Positions 16,135 to 24,529 of a DNA stretch of 38,731 nucleotides are shown piece after piece. This stretch comes from Oceanobacillus sojae. Lineage in GTDB: Bacteria > Bacillota > Bacilli > Bacillales > Amphibacillaceae. The DNA is taken from assembly GCF_007991515.1 (NCBI RefSeq), contig NZ_BJYM01000029.1, positions 1-38,731 of the forward strand. Reading direction: 5' to 3'. Made by a program: the position numbers and the translations under genes. Below the pieces are notes generated by a model, which was not told the DNA's origin, searched no databases, and saw nothing but the letters and a program-made list of their open reading frames with translations. How positions within the stretch are numbered: position 1 is the stretch's first letter; every line of letters starts with the position of its first letter.

Positions 16135-17645
16135 TAAATTAATCTCCCATAATTATTTTTTATAAATTGTTTGATGATATTGATATCTCCTTTATCCAGT
16201 AAAGCACTGATCAACAACTGTTTTTGCCTGGTCGGAGGTAAATTGACTGTAGTGAGAATGAAATCAATATCAAGCTGTTCATATTTATTAATCTCACTGG
16301 TTGATATTACCCCTTTGATGTTTAGGATAGGGAAATTCTTTTTTATTCTCGTTTTCAATAAATGAGAAGTCCCAATCCCGGTGGTACAAACAATCAAAAC
16401 ATTAAGCCGTTTAATGATTTTTTCAATGGTATTTTGAAAATAAACGGTTAGATATCCTATTTCATCATCTGATATTTCTTTTAAATTGTATTTTTTTGTA
16501 ATTCTTAATATAATTTTTTTCAAAGTATGAAATGTATTAAAAAACTCATCTTTAATATCTTCAATGATTGGGTTAACAATAATGACGTTATATTTGATTC
16601 TGTTTAACATCGGTTGTACATGCTGTAAAAGTGATTTTTTTAATCTTGAATCCTTTGAAAAGCTGATATTTAATTCTTTTTCCATTTCATCAATTATCTC
16701 ATTAACAAGTAACTCCACTTCATTGCTGCTTTTTATTTCCAGCTCATCTATTTGTCGATTCTTGGCTTCATTCACATCATTCCTGGTAGAAATAAGGAAA
16801 GCGTATACATAATTGGTTTCTATAGAATCCAATTCAATGTTGAATTCGTCCTCCATGTTATTGATGATATATTGAGCTACTTTATATTTGTGTTCGTCTA
16901 TATTTTCGATATCATACTTTGTATCAGAGACTTCCATATTATTTTTATTTCTTTTTAAAAGTATTAATAAGTGTGTCAGTAAATTGATATAATATGGATT
17001 TTCAATAACAAAGCCTAATAACTTATTTGCTGACTCTAATATGGCTTCTATTTTATTAACTTCTTCTTTAGCAAATTGCTTTTGCAGATATTCCGTTGAT
17101 CCATCTTTAGAAGTTAAAGCACTTATAGTTGGCGTACTGAGATTCACTAAAAATCTATTGAATATATGCATTAACTCTTTTCTAATATATTTTTCTGCTC
17201 CTACAATAGAGGTTCCACTATTCGATTTAGACAATGATAAGTTAGTGTCTTTAAGTTCTTTTTCAATATAGTCTAAATCCTTTACTATTGACGACGGGCT
17301 TACAAAGTATTGCAGGGATAGGTTATTAATACTTACCTCCCGAGGAGAATGGGTTAATAAATTTAAAAATATGGATGTTCTCCTGTTCTCCACCGACATG
17401 TATTGGTTATTGGGCAAATAATAATCATTAAATGCTGTTAGATATTTTTCATAATTTAATCTGTATCCTTTACTTCTGTGGCTTTCTATAATATCCTCAT
17501 CACATATTTCCCTTAAATTTTTAATCTTCCTATAAACCGTTTTAGTGGAAATACCAATATAGTTAGAAATTTCTTGAGCTCTCACATACTCTCCCTTCTC
17601 ACTTAAAAGCTTTAGTATTTTTTGTTCAGTTTCAGAAAAATTCAT
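16134..17645 (-). CDS. PRD-domain transcriptional regulator with EIIB-like domain
   Basis: A regulator of about 503 residues of the BglG/MtlR/ManR type. The N-terminal helix-turn-helix (about 1-60) contains RAQEISNYIGISTKTVYRKIKNL, followed by a second DNA-binding segment (VSINNLSLQYFVSPSSIVKDLDYIEKELK). Two PTS-regulation domains follow; the second retains a candidate phosphorylated His in LLQHVQPMLNRIKYNV. The C-terminus is an EIIB-like domain with a Cys in LIVCTTGIGTSHLL. The EIIA domain at the C-terminus of many relatives is missing and replaced by a separate gene directly downstream. ATG 17645 is preferred over 17666 because GGTGAT lies just before it. It probably activates its own operon when the sugar is present. 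Confidence 0.85.
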   Translation of the reverse strand: MNFSETEQKILKLLSEKGEYVRAQEISNYIGISTKTVYRKIKNLREICDEDIIESHRSKGYRLNYEKYLTAFNDYYLPNNQYMSVENRRTSIFLNLLTHSPREVSINNLSLQYFVSPSSIVKDLDYIEKELKDTNLSLSKSNSGTSIVGAEKYIRKELMHIFNRFLVNLSTPTISALTSKDGSTEYLQKQFAKEEVNKIEAILESANKLLGFVIENPYYINLLTHLLILLKRNKNNMEVSDTKYDIENIDEHKYKVAQYIINNMEDEFNIELDSIETNYVYAFLISTRNDVNEAKNRQIDELEIKSSNEVELLVNEIIDEMEKELNISFSKDSRLKKSLLQHVQPMLNRIKYNVIIVNPIIEDIKDEFFNTFHTLKKIILRITKKYNLKEISDDEIGYLTVYFQNTIEKIIKRLNVLIVCTTGIGTSHLLKTRIKKNFPILNIKGVISTSEINKYEQLDIDFILTTVNLPPTRQKQLLISALLDKGDINIIKQFIKNNYGRLI

Positions 17646-17668
17646 CTTTATCACCAACTTATTCATTA

Positions 17669-17682
17669 TGATAGCACTTACA
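17669..17682 (-). promoter_or_regulatory. cre-like catabolite repression site
   Basis: On the minus strand TGTAAGTGCTATCA matches the Bacillus cre consensus TGWAANCGNTNWCA at all but one position. It lies 24-37 bases before the regulator start, where CcpA binding would hinder transcription of the PTS/aldolase operon. This fits a secondary-sugar operon. Confidence 0.5.
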
Positions 17683-17704
17683 TTTTTGAAGTAGAATAAC
17701 TAAA

Positions 17705-17726
17705 AATGTCCCAAGTGAGGGACATT
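17705..17726. promoter_or_regulatory. Perfect inverted repeat upstream of the PTS operon
   Basis: AATGTCCC (17705-17712) and GGGACATT (17719-17726) form an 8-bp dyad with a 6-base loop. On the minus strand a short T run follows. It could be the operator of the PRD regulator or a leader terminator. The rest of 17727-18048 holds no convincing gene; the 61-codon minus-strand frame there has no ribosome site. Confidence 0.45.
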
Positions 17727-18065
17727 CTTTTACTTTATAGAGGTTTCATTCTGTGTCAACAGCAAAATCTATGGTTAAGATTAATGAATAAGTATGGCAA
17801 AGAAATTAGCCGGGGAGGAGAAGTCTTTGAAATTGTCTTTATTATAAATAGATCTTTCCCGTTTCACATTTAGGATTATAATAAGCTTTGAAAGTAATTC
17901 AACAAATAATGTACAGCATAAAATTCGATTACGTTTTTCATTATGGGGGTATGTTATGAATAACATCTTTATAAATTTGTTGGTTTCTGTTTATGAGCTT
18001 CAAGTAGAAACGGTTTAATATGGTTGATGTGGACCAGTAAATATAAGTGAGAGGGGAATCATACA

Positions 18066-19202
18066 TTGAATAAAGAAGAACGCATTAAAATTTTACAAGA
18101 TATCATAAAAATAAAATCGGTAAACGATAATGAATCAGAAGTAGCTGATTACTTAGCAAATCTATTTCAAAAGCATGGGATTGAATCTGAGAAAGTAAAA
18201 TATAGTGAAGGCCGTGAAAGCTTAGTAGCCACTTACAAAAAAGGTGACGGTAAAGTCCTGGGTATTAGTGGACACGAGGATGTTGTAGCAGCTGGTGACG
18301 AAAACGAATGGAAATTCCCGCCGTTCTCAGCTGAAATCGATGGAGACAAATTATACGGCCGGGGTTCAACGGATATGAAATCTGGTCTGGCAGCTTTAGC
18401 AATTGCTATGATTGAAATCAAAGAGGAAAATGCAGATATCAACGGTACACTGAAATTCATGGCAACTGTTGGTGAAGAGGTCGGTGAATTAGGTTCTGAA
18501 CAATTAACGAAAGAGGGCTATGCAGATGATTTGGATGGATTGATAATTGGTGAACCGACCGGTCCGGCATTGATTTATACTCATAAAGGTTCCATGAACT
18601 ATACGATTGTTTCACGTGGGAAATCTGCACATAGTTCCATGCCTAAGGAAGGTATTAACTCCATTGCGAATATTAATGAATTTATCACCCGGGCTAATGC
18701 AGAGATGCAAGAAGTCACTAACAAATACAAAAATGATGTATTAGGTGAAACTGCTCATTCTATTACAATTATCAATGGCGGGGATCAGGTTAACAGTATT
18801 CCTGCTGTTACAACATTGCAAGGTAATATTCGTACCATTCCTGAATTTGATAACGGTAAAGTGAAAGCAGTGTTGCAAGGTATTGTGGATGACTTGAACA
18901 AAAGGGAAGGATTTGGTTTAGAATTAATTGTTGATTATGATATTTATCCTGTAGAGTCTAAACCGGATTCTGAACTGATTAAGGCTATTCAATCTGTTTC
19001 TAAGCAAGAATTGCCTGTGACTGGTATTTCGCCAACGACGGATGCGGCTGCTTTTACTAAAGCTGATAATGAATTTGATCTTGTTATTTATGGGCCGGGG
19101 GTTGAAGATTTGCCTCATCAGGTGGATGAGTATGTGTTGGTTGGGAATTATTTGGAGATGATTGATAGTTATAAGGCGGTTTATGAAGAGTATTTGAAAT
19201 AG
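18066..19202 (+). CDS. M20 family metallopeptidase/deacylase (ArgE/DapE-like)
   Basis: A 378-residue di-zinc enzyme of the ArgE/DapE/ACY1 family. Metal ligands and catalytic residues are seen in SGHEDVVAAGDE (His70, Asp72), YGRGSTDMKSG (Asp102) and TVGEEVGELG (Glu136 as base, Glu137 as ligand). A dimerisation domain follows (about 180-290), and the last ligand His is in DLPHQVDEY. Members hydrolyse N-acyl amino acids or dipeptides (acetylornithine, succinyl-diaminopimelate, others). The start is TTG 18066 behind GAGAGGGG (about 18049-18056). It is monocistronic with its own terminator. The exact substrate is not clear; no arginine or lysine pathway genes are nearby. Confidence 0.9.
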   Translation: MNKEERIKILQDIIKIKSVNDNESEVADYLANLFQKHGIESEKVKYSEGRESLVATYKKGDGKVLGISGHEDVVAAGDENEWKFPPFSAEIDGDKLYGRGSTDMKSGLAALAIAMIEIKEENADINGTLKFMATVGEEVGELGSEQLTKEGYADDLDGLIIGEPTGPALIYTHKGSMNYTIVSRGKSAHSSMPKEGINSIANINEFITRANAEMQEVTNKYKNDVLGETAHSITIINGGDQVNSIPAVTTLQGNIRTIPEFDNGKVKAVLQGIVDDLNKREGFGLELIVDYDIYPVESKPDSELIKAIQSVSKQELPVTGISPTTDAAAFTKADNEFDLVIYGPGVEDLPHQVDEYVLVGNYLEMIDSYKAVYEEYLK

Positions 19203-19225
19203 GTTGTAAACGTTTGATGAGTATA

Positions 19226-19257
19226 ACACCTCAATTAACTATGATTGAGGTGTTTTT
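19226..19257 (+). terminator. Rho-independent terminator of the M20 gene
   Basis: ACACCTCAAT (19226-19235) pairs with ATTGAGGTGT (19244-19253) and a T run follows. It lies 24 bases after the stop codon. Confidence 0.9.
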
Positions 19258-19473
19258 TATGAAGCTTTTTTAATTACAAAAGATTTTCCCTTGATTTTTG
19301 GAGGGAAATAAGTAACCAAGCATTGGAAAGTGTGAAGTTTTAAACCCTTTCAATTATTAAAGTAATATCTTGATTATAATACCTTGATAAGTATAGGTAA
19401 ATAGTAACTTTCTTTGGAGTATATGGTAAAATATAAGTATATTATGATAAAAATTATCCTGACTTAAAGAAAT

Positions 19474-19815
19474 ATGGAAAAGAATATAACTCTTGTTACT
19501 GTAGGAAAAGTTGAAGGAGAAATACTTAAATCAGGGTATTGCGGAACATAAAAAGTGGTTAGATGACGGTGCCAAAGTAATTATTGTCGAAGTGACGGAT
19601 GAAAAAAGCTAGAGACGAACATAACCTTGCGCAGGTTCATTGGGATGCTTTTGTAATTGCACTGGAGGTTGATAGGAAGGTACTGAGTTTGGAGTAGCTG
19701 GCCAAAAACATTGATTGAACTGGACGCTTATGGGAAGAGTAAGGTTGTGTTTGTGATTGAAGGTTCACTTAGGATTAATAAGGATGTATGGAAGCAGAGT
19801 AGTTTGGTTTTGTGA
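19474..19815 (+). pseudogene. rlmH: Degenerate, truncated rlmH (23S rRNA pseudouridine-1915 N3-methyltransferase)
   Basis: Translating in shifting frames gives a clear RlmH-like series: KNITLVTVGKVEGEILK, then NQGIAEHKKWLDDGAKVII and VEVTDEKS, then DAFVIALEVDRKVLSLE, then ELDAYGKSKVVFVIEGSLRIN and KDVWKQSS. Order and spacing match intact RlmH (about 159 residues). Stops at 19610 and 19695 and at least three frame changes break it, the cofactor-loop GGSLG reads EGSLR, and the last 30 or so residues are missing. The gene cannot be functional; an intact copy must lie elsewhere. In staphylococci the 3' end of this gene is the attachment site of SCC elements, so a broken copy next to defence genes may record past integration. 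Confidence 0.8.
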
Positions 19816-19942
19816 AGAAGGTTTTTAAAGCTTCAAGAACTCGAGTGTTAAATTGTATAGCTTGGACTAGACATAGTTCAATTACCAGTAATACTTATTC
19901 TCTAAGTAGTTATAAAAGTAAAAAGTTCGAGAAGGTGTAATT

Positions 19943-20851
19943 ATGAGGGTTTTTGTATGTGAAGAAATGATTCATAACATTGAAGTAAACATAGATAAAA
20001 TAAAAAACATACAGTCTAAATTTGATGAAGTAAACTATGAAGCATATTATATTTACGCATTTGCATTATTTGAGAGTGCCGTGTGTGAAGCCATACGACA
20101 TGTATTAACCTCATTTCCAGAAAAGATTCGTAAAAATCTCGAATTAAAGATTTCTACGAATGTAATCTACAATAATATATATTCTCCAAGATTAATATTA
20201 GCAGAATTAATTGAAAATGAAATAAAGAAAATCAATAAAGGGTCTGCACAATCTATTGTATCTGAGGCAGAGAAAATATGTAATGTGAATTTAACATATG
20301 ATAAACGTTTTTTAAAAGAAATTTCTGATGTTAGAAATAAAATTACTCATGAGAGTACAGATTCAAAACAAGAGTACTTATATGGAAGTTCATATTATAG
20401 TAGTCAAAGATATAGTTTGGATAAACTTAGAGAATTAATATCTTATCTACTAGTTATTCTACAAAGCTTTGCCGAGGAGTTAGAAAAGAAATATCAAAAA
20501 TATAATAGGTATAAATTGCTTAAAGAACTTTGGAACACTCTTTTGGAAACCCCGTTACTTAAATTTGAGAATTGTATCTCAATCGGAAAAAATAATAATT
20601 TCGGAGGTGAGAAAATGCAGGTTGAATTTAACTTTGAATATATTAGAAAAGTATCAACTTCGATTTCATCTAGTGAAAAATTATATTTGTCCATGTTTTT
20701 ACAGCAGTATAATACAAGTATTAATAGTGAATTTTTTAGTTTTAGCGATATACCTATGTTAGCTTCAATTGCAAGTAAGGAAAAAATATATATGTTTTTG
20801 CATGTAATGAGTATATATCCACATTTATTTAATGGCATGAGCATTAAATAA
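19943..20851 (+). CDS. HEPN-domain protein, unknown function
   Basis: A 302-residue protein. The N-terminal part (about 5-170) is a helical bundle starting YEAYYIYAFALFESAVCEAIRHVL and ending with DVRNKITHES, which holds Arg131, Asn132 and His136: the R-x4-H motif of HEPN RNase-type domains of the MAE_28990/RiboL-PSP-like group. The C-terminal part (about 205-302) is not recognised. GAGAAGGTG precedes ATG 19943. It follows the rlmH remnant in an AT-rich, gene-poor zone, so it was probably acquired. A partner gene (such as a nucleotidyltransferase antitoxin) is not seen next to it. A role as RNase toxin or defence effector is inferred. Confidence 0.55.
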   Translation: MRVFVCEEMIHNIEVNIDKIKNIQSKFDEVNYEAYYIYAFALFESAVCEAIRHVLTSFPEKIRKNLELKISTNVIYNNIYSPRLILAELIENEIKKINKGSAQSIVSEAEKICNVNLTYDKRFLKEISDVRNKITHESTDSKQEYLYGSSYYSSQRYSLDKLRELISYLLVILQSFAEELEKKYQKYNRYKLLKELWNTLLETPLLKFENCISIGKNNNFGGEKMQVEFNFEYIRKVSTSISSSEKLYLSMFLQQYNTSINSEFFSFSDIPMLASIASKEKIYMFLHVMSIYPHLFNGMSIK

Positions 20852-21361
20852 ACTCTGTGCTTACTATAATGACGTATTCTTCAACTAGTTAATGTATTAT
20901 GGAGTCTATCGAAGGTTGTTTAAAGCAAAAGATTTGTATTATAAAACTATGTATTGTATTTTGTAAAACAAAAATATACAAAATTTCAATTTCATAATGT
21001 TACAACTTGACATTGATCTTCTGTGGATAAGAGTATAAAGCTGAGAAACCAGTCGCGACAATTGCTTGTTTTGCCAATGAAGGTTACAACAGCCGTCTCT
21101 CAATGTAAAGTTGCAACACCAAAATATCTTTGTAATACTTCCATGTATTTTGATACCTTATTACAGCTGGGTAATTAAAAAAGTTTTCATAAATAACGCT
21201 ATAAGGTTCAAAATAAGGCAAGTTTTCAGCTTCTGATCACTTGTGGGTGAATAATATAGCTACTTGATGGCAATATGCAATATTCGGCATAGTATCTATC
21301 AGATTCTTGTTTTTATCTGATGCATTAGCCTAGAGGTTTGATTTTCAAGGAGGATTTTATA
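20852..21361. other. Gene-poor stretch between the HEPN gene and a small orphan gene
   Basis: No coding frame is convincing. The stretch is AT-rich with irregular fragments, as in decayed mobile DNA. A small inverted repeat ATCAGAT/ATCTGAT (21298-21304 with 21315-21321) lies 40 bases before the next start codon and may be an operator. Confidence 0.3.
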
Positions 21362-21586
21362 ATGAAAAATCAATATAAAATGAGAGTTCTTTTTGTAGAT
21401 GAAGAAGGGGAGCGTTTTATTGAAGTTTTTGATATACTGACAGGAATTACATACAGTTACTATGAACAAGAATATAATTCACTGGGTGCAGCTGATAATT
21501 CACAAGTGAAGCATTACGTACTTAAAAGAATGCATTTGATTAGAGCAGGTGCTTATGATGATGCAAATACAGAATATAGTAAGTAA
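21362..21586 (+). CDS. Small hypothetical protein (74 residues)
   Basis: The gene starts at ATG 21362 after an excellent AAGGAGG (21347-21353), so it is probably translated. The soluble 74-residue product begins MKNQYKMRVLFVDEEGERF and contains EVFDILTGITYSYYEQ; it looks like a small beta-strand-rich fold. I do not recognise the family and find no membrane segment or catalytic motif. It is isolated in a gene-poor region beside repeats and remnants. Confidence 0.55.
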   Translation: MKNQYKMRVLFVDEEGERFIEVFDILTGITYSYYEQEYNSLGAADNSQVKHYVLKRMHLIRAGAYDDANTEYSK

Positions 21587-21690
21587 TTATTGCAAATAGA
21601 TTGAGAAGCTATTTGTAGAAGCCTAAACCATTAATTGCGGTGTAAAGAGCCACACTAATTTGTTGCAACAAAGAGTATAAATACGATTAT

Positions 21691-21880
21691 CCGCCACCAT
21701 TGACTTTACTTTGGTCCGTGCCGCAAAATGAACACTGAACTATCCGGGGTAATCTTAATTAGGATTACCTTCTCAAATAAGATAATACGGACCAGCTGAT
21801 TCTCATATTCGCAGGACTCCTGTCGTCGAATACTAAGAATCAGTTGCTACAGTCAATGGCAAGCGGCTTTGCGGTGGTTC
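21691..21880. other. Highly structured element: candidate ncRNA or foldback element
   Basis: Four nested helices form a cloverleaf. The closing stem is CCATTGACT/AGTCAATGG (21697-21705 with 21851-21859). Inside are GGTCCG/CGGACC (21713-21718 with 21788-21793), GGTAATC/GATTACC (21748-21754 with 21763-21769), and a long arm CTGATTCT/AGAATCAG (21796-21803 with 21836-21843) with inner TATTCG/CGAATA and CAGG/CCTG. No coding frame spans it. It could be a structured RNA on either strand or a small non-autonomous transposable element. The rest of 21881-22110 holds no convincing gene. Confidence 0.5.
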
Positions 21881-22118
21881 TCTTATTGTAGTTATTTTAA
21901 AAGCTTGTTGTACTAATTAACTGCTCTGTAATCCGCAAAATGTAGCTTTACTTCCTGTAATTGACGGCTTAAAACTACGCATAAGAGAATCAATTCAATC
22001 GTAATAATCAAAAAAATAATGGTAGGATCCTTAAATATGATAGTTAAGAGTTCTGCATTTTTCTTATCAAAATTAAGAGAATGAAATGTACCATGATATG
22101 TTAAACTAATTATATGCC

Positions 22119-22172
22119 GAGAGTAAGGATAATCCGAAAGTCTCCAAACTTGTTTTGTTATCCTTATTTCTC
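22119..22172 (+). terminator. Hairpin overlapping the 3' end of the small membrane peptide gene
   Basis: GAGA-G-TAAGGATAA (22119-22132) pairs with TTATCCTTA-TT-TCTC (22158-22172). On the plus strand U-rich sequence follows, so it may end an RNA running toward the peptide gene. On the minus strand it begins at the peptide stop codon. This is the geometry of a convergent type I toxin-antitoxin pair. Confidence 0.4.
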
Positions 22173-22238
22173 GTTCTTATCATCTTTTAGAACAATTGCT
22201 AATGCAACTAAGCCCCAAATGCTTAAAGCTATTTCCAT
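22164..22238 (-). CDS. 24-residue hydrophobic peptide, candidate type I toxin
   Basis: The peptide is MEIALSIWGLVALAIVLK followed by the charged tail DDKNEK: one membrane-spanning segment and a short polar end, as in Fst/BsrG-type toxins of Gram-positive bacteria. The start ATG 22238 is preceded by a strong AGGAGG. A promoter TTCACT-N18-TATAAT (22301-22296 and 22277-22272) lies upstream with a leader of about 27 bases. An RNA hairpin overlaps the stop codon and could belong to an antisense RNA from the other strand. Close homology to a named family was not recognised; function is inferred from size, composition and layout. Confidence 0.5.
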   Translation of the reverse strand: MEIALSIWGLVALAIVLKDDKNEK

Positions 22239-22271
22239 CCACTCGCCTCCTATTCTTTATGGCTTGTTTTA

Positions 22272-22301
22272 ATTATATAATATTTATAATTAAAAAGTGA
22301 A
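22272..22301 (-). promoter_or_regulatory. Promoter of the small membrane peptide gene
   Basis: On the minus strand a -35 TTCACT (22301-22296) and a -10 TATAAT (22277-22272) are separated by 18 bases, giving a start near 22265. The spacing and perfect -10 make this one of the better sigma-A promoters in the window. Confidence 0.55.
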
Positions 22302-22437
22302 TGTTCTCTGACTGCTAATGTCTATATATAATATTTTTTTCCTCAATCCTTAACTTGTTTTGCTTTTAGTGGTATAATGTTAGATTAAATTTTTATTCAC
22401 TCTTCTTATACTGCATATATTACATTGATGCCTCTCT

Positions 22438-22839
22438 ATGAGAAAAATTCAAAAAAGAAAATTCTCTATACTTATCGTACAGTTACGGAATGCTATCATA
22501 AATTTTCTTAAAAATATAAAACGATTCTGTGAACACAGCAACGGATCTAGAGAAAGAGTAACTGCTAAACCCTTTCCTTTCTACTTGACGCTTACAGAAA
22601 GTATTAACAGAAGGTTAAGAGGTTTTGCTTTAAATTATTATAGATACAAATACGGGAGGAAAAGGAGTGTTTATGTGTTTGTAACAACCTTGTCATATCA
22701 GCAACCTGTCTATGCCGATGGTCTTTATTTAATGAAGAAAAAAACCCCTGTATTTCTAATGTCATATCAGTTTAGGTATATTGAGAAAAGCAGGAGGGAT
22801 GAAACTTGCTATATTTTTGATCAGTTTAAGAAAAAATAA
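22438..22839 (+). CDS. Doubtful ORF (133 residues)
   Basis: An open frame with no ribosome site before its ATG. The product is unusually rich in Lys, Arg, Tyr and Phe and has no recognisable motif. The DNA contains a repeated TGTCATATCAG (22691 and 22760). It may be non-coding or a remnant. It is listed only because it is the longest frame in an otherwise empty stretch before the defence island. Confidence 0.15.
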   Translation: MRKIQKRKFSILIVQLRNAIINFLKNIKRFCEHSNGSRERVTAKPFPFYLTLTESINRRLRGFALNYYRYKYGRKRSVYVFVTTLSYQQPVYADGLYLMKKKTPVFLMSYQFRYIEKSRRDETCYIFDQFKKK

Positions 22840-22932
22840 TAATCTATTTTTGGTAAATAGTTATTCCATATAAGATAAACCCTTCTTATTTATATAATAT
22901 AACTTTGTTTAATAGTTCAATCTTTATGATAT

Positions 22933-24291
22933 TTAACCATTGATTTTTACCCCGTAATTAAAAAATAACTTTTCAAAAAAATATTTTATACTCTGTTTTA
23001 TTTTTTCCTTATCTATAAATTCATAACCGCCAAAGCGAAAAACTTCGTATCCATTTAGTTTTAAATCTCTGTCAGCATTAACCATTTCTGCATATAATCT
23101 TGGGCTTGATATATCGCCATTTGAATAATGTTGTTTTCCATCTAGCTCAATAACTATTCGATGTTGATTTGGGAGTAGTAAAAGAAAATCCATTCGTTGT
23201 CTTGACAATACTTTCGAATTTAATCTTTGTTTCATTGTATAAGGATCATAGTGTAAATAAACTTGGGGTATTAAAGCTGGAAGTTTATCTTTGAACTGGT
23301 ATCTAAATAACTGAAAGTAGTTTTTAAATAATATCCTTTCTGGTTCAGAATCTAAAGATTTGACTAATCGTTTATATAGATTTATCTCAGTACCTTTATC
23401 AATTTCTCCCATATTGTTTAAATCTGACCACCACTGTACCATATCCATCCAAAGTAAGCCGGTGCTAGGAAGAGGGTAATTGTATACCAAACAATTTGAT
23501 TCATTATTAACAATTTTAATATCGTTGTTAATAGAGTCACTAATGATAATGTCCGGCTTATCACCTATTGAAGCGAAAATAAGATTCTTTGCAACACCAT
23601 TTACGCCTTTTGCACTTTTGTTTATTGTATAAACTGTATATCCGGATAATTTATTTGAAGGAAAAAATTGATAGCCGTCCTTTACTAAATGACTATTAAT
23701 AACCTCAAGGTATTCTTTTGCTTCTATGGGATCCCGTACAATTGGGTGAATAATTAATTCTAAAAATTGAATTATAGTCTCATCTGTAGCAGTTAACACA
23801 TCTAAATAGACTTCATAAAGGTAAGGTTCGTCCCAATCTAGGTTATTTATCATATGTTGCGAAATTTCCTCTTGAGCATTATTAAACCTAAAATCAGTCG
23901 ATGACATATTTTCTAAGCTCCAAATTCTATTTAAGAAATCAGTAATTTCTAGTTTGCCTTCTATATTACCTCGGGTATATAATTCATTCATTATGTTTCT
24001 TCTAGTTATCTCGCTAATAGAAAACAAACCGTTTGGAGCTAACCTGTGTAAAACTTTAGATAACTCCTTTGCAGTTGAACCATAATCATTTAATACTTTG
24101 TGAGCTAGATCTAATAAAAACGTTTGATCTTTTATTTTTAATCTTCTTTGAACATAAACTCTTTTACTTTCAAAAGCCTCTGACTCGTCTCCGTTGTCTA
24201 AACCGTATTTTAAACATATATTTGGTAAATCGTAAGCTTTTTCATCAGCTAGTATTTTAGTAATTGCGTCGATTAAATCATTTAACATCAT
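22933..24291 (-). CDS. AbiJ-NTD3 domain protein with C-terminal endonuclease domain
   Basis: A protein of about 452 residues. The middle (about 80-240) begins RLAPNGLFSISEITRRNIMNEL, the pattern of the AbiJ N-terminal domain 3 found in abortive-infection proteins. The C-terminus (about 360-430) is a Vsr/DUF559-like PD-(D/E)XK nuclease: RMDFLLLLP (Asp368), VIELDGKQHY (Glu382, Asp384, Lys386) and RDLKLNGYEVFRFGGYEF. ATG 24291 is chosen because GAGGTG precedes it; the frame also extends to a GTG at 24303 inside that site. It lies in the same direction as the Vsr-like gene and borders a restriction-modification operon. It is probably a phage-defence effector that cuts nucleic acid; the trigger is unknown. 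Confidence 0.7.
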   Translation of the reverse strand: MMLNDLIDAITKILADEKAYDLPNICLKYGLDNGDESEAFESKRVYVQRRLKIKDQTFLLDLAHKVLNDYGSTAKELSKVLHRLAPNGLFSISEITRRNIMNELYTRGNIEGKLEITDFLNRIWSLENMSSTDFRFNNAQEEISQHMINNLDWDEPYLYEVYLDVLTATDETIIQFLELIIHPIVRDPIEAKEYLEVINSHLVKDGYQFFPSNKLSGYTVYTINKSAKGVNGVAKNLIFASIGDKPDIIISDSINNDIKIVNNESNCLVYNYPLPSTGLLWMDMVQWWSDLNNMGEIDKGTEINLYKRLVKSLDSEPERILFKNYFQLFRYQFKDKLPALIPQVYLHYDPYTMKQRLNSKVLSRQRMDFLLLLPNQHRIVIELDGKQHYSNGDISSPRLYAEMVNADRDLKLNGYEVFRFGGYEFIDKEKIKQSIKYFFEKLFFNYGVKING

Positions 24292-24529
24292 CCTATTTAT
24301 CACCTCAGTAATTGCAGTCTAATTATATTAATATTATCACAATATTTAATATTTATATTGAGTTTGATTTCTTATGATAGATATTAAAAAGAAGTATAAG
24401 ATAACGAAGTACTATAATCAAGATAGTATTGAGGACAATTTTAAATAGTAACGCGGATTAAACTAGTTGTTTTATGGGGAGAAAAGCATCATATAAGCCC
24501 TGCGCTTTAACTTAGAGGAAGTTTAAGTG

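Noticed and set aside
17781..17966. 61-codon minus-strand frame upstream of the PTS regulator
   Set aside because: No ribosome site, no recognisable motif, and it lies in a promoter region.
22000..22160. Open frame on the minus strand with a hydrophobic stretch (TIIFLIITIELILLCVVL)
   Set aside because: No ATG and no well-placed ribosome site; it overlaps the hairpin of the candidate type I toxin locus. It could be a second tiny membrane peptide with a TTG start, but support is too weak.
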